From NCBI GenBank assembly GCA_025360895.1, contig JANYBF010000291.1, forward strand, positions 1-7,069: a stretch of 7,069 nt of DNA, read 5' to 3'. Made by a program: the position numbers and the translations under genes. This document shows, piece after piece, positions 1 through 5,357 of the stretch (position 1 is its first letter; each line of letters starts with the position of its first letter). This DNA is from Verrucomicrobiota bacterium (GTDB lineage Bacteria > Verrucomicrobiota > Verrucomicrobiia > Limisphaerales > JADLHS01). The notes below the pieces were generated by a model that did no database searches, was not told the origin of the DNA, and saw nothing but the letters and a program-made list of their open reading frames with translations.

Positions 1-1
1 T

Positions 2-1048
2 GCGCTGATCGGTGAAACGACGATGCCGGTGGTGCAGGATTTGAATGCTAAATCGGGCCGGGAGTTTTTTGCTTTGAACGAGCGTGAACTTGCGGGCGTG
101 AACTTCGTGCCGTTCCGCGTCCGGGAAGGCGACGAGGCAAGTTGTCTGAATTTGAACGCTGCCCAAAGGCCGCGGTTGCTGGGGGTGAAGCCGGAAAATC
201 TGGAAGGGAGATTTGCTTTCACGAAGGGCGAAGGGTGGCAATTACTCCGTAGCAGCCGACGTGAGGAGGCTCAAACTTCCCAAGCCAAAGGGGATCAGAG
301 CCTCCTCAGGTCGGCGGCTACGAACGAAATTGAAATCCTCGCCATCGGCGACGCCAACTCGATTCAATGGGCGATGCACAAGAAGGTCGGCGATACGATA
401 GATTACGTGGATGAGCGCGGGCAGCCGTTCAAGGTGCGCATCGTCGGTGCGGTGGCGAATTCGATCTTGCAGGGGCAACTCATCATTGACGAGGCGGAGT
501 TTTTGAAGCGGTTTCCGGGCGAGAGCGGTTATCGAATGTTGCTGGTGGATGCGCCGTCGAACGCCGTGGCGCAGGTGTCGGCGACGCTATCACGGGCGTT
601 GCAGGATGTGGGGTTGGAATTGACGCCCGCTGCGCAACGGCTCGACCAGTTCAATGCGGTGCAGAACACCTATTTGGGAACGTTTCAAGTTCTGGGTGGG
701 CTTGGCTTGCTGCTCGGCAGCGTGGGGTTGGGCATTGTGGTGTTGCGAAATGTTCTAGAACGGCGCGGGGAACTGGCGGTGATGATGGCAGTGGGCTTCC
801 GCAAACGGACCTTGCAACGACTGTTGTTGATCGAGAATGGCACTTTACTGGTGGTCGGACTGGCGCTGGGTATGATTGCGGCGGCGGTGGCGGTGGCGCC
901 GGCGTTGTTTTCAGTTTCGGCCCCGTTGCCTTATGCGTCGCTCGCACTAACTTTGGCCGCCGTGCTCGTGAACGGAGCGTTGTGGTCATGGGCGGCCACG
1001 CGCGTGGCCCTGCGCGGGGATTTGCTGGCGGCATTGCGAAATGAATGA
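2..1048 (+). CDS. ABC transporter permease, FtsX/MacB-like (5' truncated by window edge)
   Basis: This is the C-terminal part of an inner-membrane ABC permease of the FtsX/MacB/LolC type, which work with an ATPase in export or lipoprotein handling. The frame is open from base 2 (ALIGETT precedes the first Met at 23), so the true start is outside the window. Counting from that Met, residues 1-215 are extracytoplasmic domain, with typical text such as KKVGDTIDYVDERGQPF (120-136). Three hydrophobic segments follow at about 222-244, 266-297 and 302-326. The segment 245-267, with ERRGELAVMMAVGFRKR, is the characteristic FtsX cytoplasmic loop. The protein ends in ALRNE. Residues 76-100 are foreign to the family and are encoded by a palindromic repeat inserted in frame. 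The downstream secreted-protein gene starts about 10 bp after the stop and is probably cotranscribed. The family call is firm; the substrate is unknown. Confidence 0.9.
   Translation, partial: ALIGETTMPVVQDLNAKSGREFFALNERELAGVNFVPFRVREGDEASCLNLNAAQRPRLLGVKPENLEGRFAFTKGEGWQLLRSSRREEAQTSQAKGDQSLLRSAATNEIEILAIGDANSIQWAMHKKVGDTIDYVDERGQPFKVRIVGAVANSILQGQLIIDEAEFLKRFPGESGYRMLLVDAPSNAVAQVSATLSRALQDVGLELTPAAQRLDQFNAVQNTYLGTFQVLGGLGLLLGSVGLGIVVLRNVLERRGELAVMMAVGFRKRTLQRLLLIENGTLLVVGLALGMIAAAVAVAPALFSVSAPLPYASLALTLAAVLVNGALWSWAATRVALRGDLLAALRNE
248..322. repeat. Palindromic repeat inserted in frame in the permease gene
   Basis: Two 25-nt arms form an imperfect inverted repeat. The left arm is 248-272, beginning CGTAGCAGCCGACGTGAGGA. 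The right arm is 298-322, ending AGGTCGGCGGCTACG. They pair with only two mismatches around a 25-nt centre. The whole unit is 75 bp, exactly 25 codons, free of stops in the gene's frame, and encodes a segment starting RSSRREEAQ and ending SLLRSAAT. I recall near-identical sequence as a dispersed high-copy repeat in Pedosphaera-like Verrucomicrobia, often seen as spurious VAADVRRL or SRREEA peptides; this is memory, not a search. No clear target-site duplication is visible, and the exact edges may extend a few bases outward. Confidence 0.85.
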
Positions 1049-1058
1049 GAGGAACGAA

Positions 1059-1898
1059 ATGAGAACACAGCGGCACGGAAATGATTTTCAAATCTTGGCG
1101 GGAATAGCGGCTGTTGGCCTATCGCTAAGTTTGCTCTGGGCGCAGGCCGCCCAAACTTTTCCCGCTCAATGGGGTGAGCCACCAGAGATTCAGGCGCAGG
1201 ATTACGTTGAACTGCCCGCCGGTTATGGTCACGGCAGTTCGACGTTGGCAAAATGGATAACGGCTAATCTGAACCGGGATAAAGCCGCTGCCGGCAATAT
1301 CGAACCGGTTAAGCCGCCGACCGCGCTTTACGAAAATAATTTTGAGAAAGCGGAAGCCGGTAAACTGCCGGACGAATTCATGGCGCTGGCGGGTGACTTT
1401 GTGGTGAAGAGCGCTGGCACCAACCGGGTCCTCGAACTGCCCGGCACCCCGCTGGATAGTTTTGCGGTACAATTCGGTCCGACTGAAAGCGCAAATGTGG
1501 CGGTAGAGGCGCGAATTCTCGGCACGGCGAAAGGGCGACGCACGCCGGCTTTCGGCGTGGGGCTGGGCGGCGTGGCGGGTTTCAAGTTGCAAGTCTCACC
1601 GGGTAAGAAGTCGCTGGAATTGCTCAAGGATCAAGAGGTAAAAACCAGTGCGGCTTTTGACTGGCAGTCGGGAATATGGACGCAGTTGCGATTGCAGATT
1701 CGCAAAGTCAAAGCGGATGAGTGGAAGATTGAAGGCAAGGCGTGGGCACAAGGAAGCCCGGAGCCGAAGGAGTGGAGCGTTGTGTTCGACGAAAAAGAAG
1801 AGCCAGTTGCTGGCCGTGCATCCGTGCTGGGAAATCCGTTTGCGGGGACGGCGATCTGGTTTGATGATTTGCGGGTGGGGCGAGTAGTGGAAAAATAA
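1059..1898 (+). CDS. Secreted protein with jelly-roll (LamG/GH16-like) domain, hypothetical
   Basis: A 279-aa exported protein of unknown function. Residues 1-30 form a signal peptide: a basic N-terminus (MRTQRH), a hydrophobic stretch ILAGIAAVGLSLSLLWAQA and a probable cleavage near AQA. The region from about residue 86 (ALYENNFE) to the end is rich in beta-strand patterns and finishes with AIWFDDLRVGRVVEK. This is the usual shape of the concanavalin A-like/DUF1080-type sugar-binding or glucanase fold common in Verrucomicrobia and Planctomycetes. No catalytic motif is recognisable. An ATG at 1041 in the same frame would overlap the permease stop by 8 bp, but the ATG at 1059 has a good Shine-Dalgarno (GAGAGGA, 1047-1053) at proper spacing, so I prefer it. 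Close spacing implies one transcript with the permease. The fold assignment is by pattern only. Confidence 0.8.
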   Translation: MRTQRHGNDFQILAGIAAVGLSLSLLWAQAAQTFPAQWGEPPEIQAQDYVELPAGYGHGSSTLAKWITANLNRDKAAAGNIEPVKPPTALYENNFEKAEAGKLPDEFMALAGDFVVKSAGTNRVLELPGTPLDSFAVQFGPTESANVAVEARILGTAKGRRTPAFGVGLGGVAGFKLQVSPGKKSLELLKDQEVKTSAAFDWQSGIWTQLRLQIRKVKADEWKIEGKAWAQGSPEPKEWSVVFDEKEEPVAGRASVLGNPFAGTAIWFDDLRVGRVVEK

Positions 1899-1930
1899 AA
1901 ACTGTGGCTCCCGCAGAAAGCTGGTCCCAC
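1890..1930 (-). terminator. Probable intrinsic terminator of the minus-strand sigma operon
   Basis: On the minus strand, directly after the zinc-ribbon stop codon, a GTGG...CCAC hairpin (1904-1930) has CC/GG pairs inside a 2x2 internal loop. It is followed by TTTTTATTTTT (1900-1890). It lies between two convergent genes and its T-run overlaps the end of the plus-strand gene. The stem is imperfect, so the call rests mainly on position and the T tract. The hairpin part could also be a dispersed repeat. Confidence 0.4.
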
Positions 1931-1934
1931 GAGT

Positions 1935-2129
1935 TCAATCGAAGTCCGAGCAACTCATGAAGTAGTGACAGCGCGGGCAGCGAAGTTTGCATTTCTCATT
2001 GTGCAGCTCGTGGCCGCACTGTGGACACCAGCGCCAAGGCTCGAGGTCGTTGGAACTGGACGCGGTCGGACTGGTTTCACCAAGGATCGCCGGTAAAGGA
2101 TTCCCGTTTGGCCGCAGCGCAGGATTCAC
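1935..2129 (-). CDS. Small zinc-ribbon protein
   Basis: A 64-aa protein with a GTG start. The C-terminal half is a zinc ribbon: C35-P-Q-C38-G and C51-P-R-C54 are the four likely zinc ligands, with extra cysteines at 47 and 60, and the chain ends SCSDFD. The first 30 residues look disordered. I recognise this as a small conserved family in Verrucomicrobia and Planctomycetes without a known function; zinc binding is inferred from the cysteine spacing. The GTG start (2129-2127) overlaps the TGA stop of the upstream sensor gene as GTGA, and no Shine-Dalgarno is visible, so translation is probably coupled to that gene. It is the last gene of the sigma-factor operon, but a role in that regulation is not shown. 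Chance ORF is unlikely given the two CPxC knuckles. Confidence 0.8.
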   Translation of the reverse strand: MNPALRPNGNPLPAILGETSPTASSSNDLEPWRWCPQCGHELHNEKCKLRCPRCHYFMSCSDFD

Positions 2130-2704
2130 GGCGTTGGCGGGGCCGGGTTACGGGGCGATGAGGGGTCATTCGGTTCACTACCCGGAGGCATCGGCTTGGG
2201 CTGATCGCGCAAACGATGTTCGCGTTGCGGTTGGCCCGGCCCATCGCTCCGGCGGTTGGCTCGCTGCTTCATCAACTGCTCAAACTGCTCGCGCTGCGCG
2301 GGCGTCAGGAGAGCGTGAATTTGGTCCCGCGTTTCCAACAGTTGTTTGCGCGTTTGCGGCTCGAGGCTGGCGCGCAATTGGCGCATCCGTTCCTGACCAT
2401 CGGCCATGATCCGATCAATCTGCCCATGTTGTTCGGACGTGAGGTGCAACTGGCGGGAGATAACTTGCACAAATTCCCGACTGAGGAGCGGGGAGCCGGC
2501 GGCATTCGCCGGCCGTGAATCGTTGGGCAGAGCGGGACTGTTCGGATGGCCGGCGTTTGGAGCTGACGGGATATTCCCCTCCGACTTCTGGCTCCGTCGC
2601 CAGGGGTTTGGTCCCCGTTCGGCGAAACGGATCAGCGAAGCGCCGGTAATGATTCCAGCGACGAAGATGACCAGTGTAGCACAGATAATTTTCCAACTGT
2701 TCAC
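2126..2704 (-). CDS. Membrane-anchored periplasmic LTxxQ (CpxP/Spy/CnrX-like) sensor protein
   Basis: A 192-aa protein starting at GTG 2704-2702, which overlaps the preceding stop as GTGA and has GGAGG seven bases upstream. The frame is open further upstream, but that part lies over the previous gene. Residues 6-24 (IICATLVIFVAGIITGASL) form an uncleaved signal anchor. Residues 28-72 are a Pro/Asn-rich linker. Residues 73-150 form an all-helical domain with two LTxxQ motifs, LTSEQ (88-92) and LTPAQREQFEQL (133-144), the signature of the Spy/CpxP/heavy-metal-sensor superfamily. Residues 151-192 are a charged, Pro-rich tail. In CnrX, a member of the same fold, the domain senses metal and releases a sigma factor from its membrane anti-sigma. 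The gene order here supports an equivalent sensing role; the ligand cannot be told from the sequence. Confidence 0.85.
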   Translation of the reverse strand: MNSWKIICATLVIFVAGIITGASLIRFAERGPNPWRRSQKSEGNIPSAPNAGHPNSPALPNDSRPANAAGSPLLSREFVQVISRQLHLTSEQHGQIDRIMADGQERMRQLRASLEPQTRKQLLETRDQIHALLTPAQREQFEQLMKQRANRRSDGPGQPQREHRLRDQPKPMPPGSEPNDPSSPRNPAPPTP

Positions 2705-3006
2705 CAGCTTGCCTCCAGTTGATCCGCGGGCGCGAGCAGGGTTTGCTCGAACTGTTGGGAAAGGTCTTCCGTCGTGGAAGCGACCGGTGACGGGGCAAAT
2801 GACCAGGTGGCCAGCAAGAGCGTGATAGCGACACACGGGACGGCGGCCCGCCAAAGCGCCCGGGACCAAAGCGCGGCGAGGTCAACCGGCGGTAAAGCGG
2901 CGAGGTGAGCGCGGATCCGCTGCTCGAAAGCATACGGCACGCGATCCGACGGCGGATGGGCGCGGGCGGCGGCGAGCAGTTTCTGTTGCAGTGGTTTCAA
3001 GTTCAT
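2701..3006 (-). CDS. Single-pass membrane protein, putative anti-sigma factor (CnrY-like position and shape)
   Basis: A 101-aa protein beginning MNLKPLQQKLLAAARAH; the ATG at 3006 is chosen over an in-frame TTG three codons upstream. Residues 1-51 are amphipathic and helical and probably cytoplasmic. Residues 52-70 (WRAAVPCVAITLLLATWSF) form one membrane span with arginines 49 and 53 on the inner side. About 30 residues follow outside. It lies 39 bp after the sigma gene and overlaps the sensor gene by GTGA. CnrY of the CnrYXH system is a similarly small single-span anti-sigma encoded beside a sigma and an LTxxQ-type sensor, so anti-sigma function is a reasonable inference from topology and context. 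I see no zinc-binding ZAS motif (HxxxCxxC) and no confident sequence similarity to a named family. Confidence 0.75.
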   Translation of the reverse strand: MNLKPLQQKLLAAARAHPPSDRVPYAFEQRIRAHLAALPPVDLAALWSRALWRAAVPCVAITLLLATWSFAPSPVASTTEDLSQQFEQTLLAPADQLEASW

Positions 3007-3045
3007 GATGAACAATTAAACCAGACGGTCACGGATGTTTTCGGG

Positions 3046-3621
3046 TTACAAATACTTGTCCTGGGCGATGTGAGCGAGAATTTTGCGCATTTCCGCCCGG
3101 GCGCGAAAGGCCCGGACTTTGACGAGCGGCCCGGACCAACCGGTGAGTTGAGCGATCTCCTTTACGCTGCGATCCTCGATTTCCAGAAGTGTGATGATGA
3201 GCCGGCCGGCGGGGGACATCTGCGCGAGGACGCGCTCGACGAGTTGCTTCGCCGCGTCCGCGTGTTCGTTCACGGAGTCAGGCGCGGCGGCGCAGCGCTC
3301 CAGCCAGTCATCTTCCGGTTCGGAGAGTTCTGAGAAGGCGGACTCGCGATTGCGTTGGTGGGCGCGGAGAAAATCGTAGCACGTCCGCACGGCCAGCCGC
3401 ATGAGCCAATGCTCAAACGGAGCTTCGCCACGGAAACTGCCGAGTTTTTGAAAGGCTTTGACCCAAACTTCCTGCGCGATGTCCTCGACCTCGCGCTCCA
3501 AACGGGCATAACGCCGGGCGGTGGCGAAAACGCGTGGTGAATACTTTTGCACCAACGGCTCGAAGCTCGCGGCGTCGCCCTTGACGGCCGCCGCGATCAA
3601 CTCCGCCTCGGTGCGTTCCAT
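3046..3621 (-). CDS. RNA polymerase ECF sigma factor (sigma-70 family)
   Basis: A 191-aa extracytoplasmic-function sigma factor that directs RNA polymerase to a dedicated promoter set. Region 2 spans about residues 17-90, with the recognisable DIAQEVWVKAFQKLGSFRG stretch (47-65) and HWLMRLAVRTCYDFLR (71-86). A short acidic linker follows, then region 4 at about 124-182: MSPAGRLIITLLEIEDRSV and KEIAQLTGWSGPLVKVRAFRA, the helix-turn-helix that binds the -35 element. The family's usual length is 160-200 aa. The start at ATG 3621 gives MERTEAELIAAAVKGD, the normal ECF N-terminus; the frame is open 30 codons further upstream but that part does not look like sigma sequence. Downstream come a putative anti-sigma and a periplasmic sensor, so activity is probably controlled by an envelope signal. 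Confidence 0.95.
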   Translation of the reverse strand: MERTEAELIAAAVKGDAASFEPLVQKYSPRVFATARRYARLEREVEDIAQEVWVKAFQKLGSFRGEAPFEHWLMRLAVRTCYDFLRAHQRNRESAFSELSEPEDDWLERCAAAPDSVNEHADAAKQLVERVLAQMSPAGRLIITLLEIEDRSVKEIAQLTGWSGPLVKVRAFRARAEMRKILAHIAQDKYL

Positions 3622-3712
3622 GGGTGCGACTATGCCAGACGGCGCTACCGGCTCAATGGCAAAAGCCACCGCTCTTGGGAGTGGTGATGTTGAGATCGCA
3701 TCCCAACCCATT

Positions 3713-3898
3713 CTATCGCGGTTCGGGCTGGCGTTGTTCCCCGGTTAAAACCCATTCCGGTATCGGCAGGGCCCGATCGGGCTGGGAGCCTGGTTGCGGA
3801 CGATTTCCCGGCGGGGGTTGGCTTTGGAGCAATCCGGCTGCGGCGAAAGCGACCGTCATCATCCTTGCGCATGTTTTAAGTTGGGTTGCTCTTTTCAT
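3713..3898 (-). CDS. Small probable exported protein, Pro/Gln-rich, unknown function
   Basis: A 61-aa ORF starting at ATG 3898. It has a basic N-terminus (MKRATQLKTCAR), a hydrophobic core at 12-24 (RMMTVAFAAAGLL), then a polar Pro/Gln/Arg-rich tail with PPPGNRPQPGSQPDRALPIP and a TAG stop. This resembles a small secreted protein with a signal peptide, though no lipobox is present and I do not recognise a family. It lies 91 bp upstream of the sigma gene in the same direction, and about 55 bp downstream of a candidate ECF promoter. That makes it the likely first gene of the sigma operon or a target of the sigma factor. No clear Shine-Dalgarno is visible. The frame stays open upstream to 4111, but that part overlaps the DHp gene and looks non-coding. 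Confidence 0.5.
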   Translation of the reverse strand: MKRATQLKTCARMMTVAFAAAGLLQSQPPPGNRPQPGSQPDRALPIPEWVLTGEQRQPEPR

Positions 3899-3953
3899 GG
3901 AATGCTTTTCGTCCGAGGCAGGGTTTAGCCCCGCCGGTTTACTGGGGGGAATG

Positions 3954-3979
3954 GACGGTTTGGGACGAGGTCTGGTTAC
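3954..3979 (-). promoter_or_regulatory. Candidate ECF-type promoter (GTAACC, 16 nt, CGTC)
   Basis: On the minus strand, GTAACC (3979-3974) within GGGGTGTAACC is followed after 16 nt by CGTC (3957-3954). An AAC-containing -35 with a CGTC -10 at 16-17 nt is the common pattern of ECF sigma promoters. The site lies about 55 bp before the small exported ORF and upstream of the sigma gene, where an autoregulatory promoter would be expected. Short motifs can occur by chance, so this is a suggestion. Confidence 0.4.
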
Positions 3980-4014
3980 ACCCCGAAAAAGAGAACTTTG
4001 AGTGGAAGCAGAAA

Positions 4015-4030
4015 CCTGACGTTCGTCAGG
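4015..4030 (-). terminator. Hairpin overlapping the DHp gene stop, possible terminator
   Basis: CCTGACGAACGTCAGG on the minus strand is a perfect inverted repeat (six to seven base pairs, tight loop). It contains the TGA stop codon of the DHp-like gene and is followed by TTTCTGCTT. The position at the end of the two-component cassette fits transcription termination, but the T-run is short and interrupted. Confidence 0.4.
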
Positions 4031-4295
4031 CCCGTTTGATGGCGAAGCACTTTTCAAACTCGGCGGAAAACCGCAGCATCGCGTCGGTGACTTTGCGCGG
4101 CAGTTCTTCAAACGTTACGGCCATGCGTTCGGCGGCTTCGGGCTTGCGGCGGATGACTTCGGCGGCCGCCAGTATCAGCGAGAGTTGGTTATTGATGTCG
4201 TGTCGCAGGTTGGCGAGTTGTTGGTTCAACTGGTCAATCTGGCTGATCGCCAGCGTCACCGGCTGGCTGGGCAGAGTTACGGTCGGGTGGGACAT
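4026..4295 (-). CDS. Orphan histidine-kinase-like DHp (phosphoacceptor helix) protein without ATPase domain
   Basis: An 89-aa protein made almost wholly of two predicted helices, about residues 12-53 and 57-86. The first carries LANLRHDINNQLSLILAAAEVIRR (28-51). H32-D33-x-x-N36 matches the H-(E/D)-x-x-(T/N) motif of HisKA dimerisation and phosphotransfer domains, where the His is phosphorylated and the +4 residue supports phosphatase activity. No N, G1 or G2 boxes of an HATPase domain follow, because the protein ends at FAIKRA. Its start overlaps the end of the upstream response-regulator gene by 19 bp, implying coupled expression. It probably acts as a phosphotransfer or phosphatase partner of the two receivers, by analogy with Spo0B- or ChpT-like proteins that use a DHp fold; that role is inference. 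A decayed remnant of a larger kinase is the alternative. Confidence 0.75.
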   Translation of the reverse strand: MSHPTVTLPSQPVTLAISQIDQLNQQLANLRHDINNQLSLILAAAEVIRRKPEAAERMAVTFEELPRKVTDAMLRFSAEFEKCFAIKRA

Positions 4296-4762
4296 AGGTG
4301 GGTGGCTGGGGTGTTTTTCGCATTGAGCTTTCGGCGAATATACGCGAACAACTCATCGTGACTAATCGGCTTGTGGAAAAAGGCTGCGGCCCCGGCCGCT
4401 TTGGCCTGGCTCTTGTATTTATCACTATTCCCGGCGGAGATGACGATAATGGGAATGTCGGCCGCCTCTTCGAGGCGCTTGAACCATTCCATGATAAGAA
4501 AACCGTCCCACGATACGGTATTGACGTCGGACGGAAAGGTGATGTCCAACAGGATGAGATCGGGGCGTTGGGTGCGAACGGCTTTGACGGCTCCCGCGCC
4601 ATCCATGGCGGTGAGGACTTCGTAACCGTTCGCCTTGAGCTTGATGGAAAGTGCCCGGATGACCACGGCATCATCGTCCACTACCAAGACCCTCTTTTTG
4701 TTCAGATTTGACTGAGAACGAAAGTCACCGGCTCGCTGGGTTGGAGTGGTCGCGAGGGGCAT
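4277..4762 (-). CDS. Single-domain response regulator (receiver only), copy 1
   Basis: A 161-aa stand-alone receiver (CheY/Spo0F-like) with no output domain. The receiver covers about residues 22-146. The acidic pocket is in VLVVDDD (D29-D31), the phosphoacceptor is D73 in LILLDITF, the conserved Ser/Thr is S109 in VIVIS, and the Lys is K131 in FHKPIS, so all catalytic residues are present. A 19-residue polar N-terminal extension precedes it (MPLATTPTQRAGD...), absent from the neighbouring copy. The codon aligned with the neighbour's ATG is CTG at 4705, so ATG 4762 is the best upstream start, although it has no good Shine-Dalgarno. The neighbouring copy ends 20 bp upstream. The proteins are about 70% identical by eye, which points to tandem duplication. 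Confidence 0.9.
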   Translation of the reverse strand: MPLATTPTQRAGDFRSQSNLNKKRVLVVDDDAVVIRALSIKLKANGYEVLTAMDGAGAVKAVRTQRPDLILLDITFPSDVNTVSWDGFLIMEWFKRLEEAADIPIIVISAGNSDKYKSQAKAAGAAAFFHKPISHDELFAYIRRKLNAKNTPATHLCPTRP

Positions 4763-4782
4763 AAGTGGGTTGCGTTGGCGTT

Positions 4783-5187
4783 TCAGGCGGTTACGGATTC
4801 CAGCTTCAAAGTCTGGCGAATTAAATCGAAAAGCGCAGCGTGACTGATCGGCTTGTGGAAAAAGGCGGTGGCCCCCGCAGCGATGGCCCGACTCTCGTAT
4901 TTCTCTCGATCCCCGCCGGTGATGACAACGATGGGAATATGCGCCGCCTCTTCCACCCGTTTCAACCATTGCATGATAAGAAAACCATCCCAAGCCACGC
5001 TGCCCGGGTCGGCGGGAAAGGTGAGGTCGAGCAAGATCAGATCGGGCCGCAGGGTGCGCACGACACTGACTGCGCTCGCTCCGTCAGTGGCGGTAAGGAC
5101 TTCAAAGCCGTTGGCCTTGAGTTTAATGGACAGGGCCCGAATGACCACGGCATCGTCGTCCACCACCAAAATCTTCTTCCTGTTCAT
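4783..5187 (-). CDS. Single-domain response regulator (receiver only), copy 2
   Basis: A 134-aa receiver-only response regulator. MNRKKILVVDDDAVV gives the acidic residues D10-D12. The phosphoacceptor is D54 (LILLDLTF), T90 lies in VVIT, and K112 in FHKPIS, so it should be phosphorylatable. The insert between beta3 and alpha3 (FPADPGSVAWDGF) is slightly longer than in CheY and is shared with copy 1. With no output domain, it would act by protein contact or as a phosphorelay intermediate. It is the first gene of the cassette, divergent from the methyltransferase gene. The ATG at 5187 gives the standard receiver N-terminus. The frame is open 30 codons further up, where a hydrophobic stretch could be read from an ATG at 5265; I consider that less likely. 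Confidence 0.92.
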   Translation of the reverse strand: MNRKKILVVDDDAVVIRALSIKLKANGFEVLTATDGASAVSVVRTLRPDLILLDLTFPADPGSVAWDGFLIMQWLKRVEEAAHIPIVVITGGDREKYESRAIAAGATAFFHKPISHAALFDLIRQTLKLESVTA

Positions 5188-5357
5188 ATTCAGTTTTCGG
5201 TCCCGCCTTGCGGGTGCGGTCTTTTCAGCAACAATCAAACCAAACGCCACCAGCCAGCCTGCCATCGTGGCCAACACCGCTCGCGCCCCGCATTGGCGGA
5301 CGAATTTATTGGCCTCGCTTGGGCCGGCTGCTCAATATCGGGACGGCTTTGTCCAAC
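5188..5357. promoter_or_regulatory. Divergent intergenic region between response-regulator cassette and ubiE
   Basis: These 170 bp should hold the promoters for both divergent units, but I cannot pick convincing -35/-10 pairs. A short hairpin, CCCGC-CTT-GCGGG (5202-5214), lies about 15 bp before the receiver start on its transcript and could affect its translation. No Shine-Dalgarno is clear for either gene. Confidence 0.4.

Noticed and set aside
2495..2513. Perfect 7-bp inverted repeat (GCCGGCG...CGCCGGC) inside the sensor gene
   Set aside because: It lies within the coding region for a Pro/Ala/Gly-rich linker, where GC-rich codons easily give such palindromes; no T-run and no sign of a mobile unit.
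1987..2825. Long plus-strand open frames opposite the zinc-ribbon, sensor and anti-sigma genes
   Set aside because: They are antisense shadows in GC-rich DNA; the minus-strand proteins have clear motifs and coupled GTGA overlaps, the plus-strand ones have none.
2705..2869. 55-codon N-terminal extension of the sensor protein up to 2869
   Set aside because: It overlaps the anti-sigma gene and lacks motifs; the GTG at 2704 has a GGAGG at seven bases and begins right before the signal anchor.
3622..3711. 30-codon N-terminal extension of the sigma factor up to 3711
   Set aside because: The residues are not sigma-like, and ATG 3621 gives the standard ECF N-terminus.
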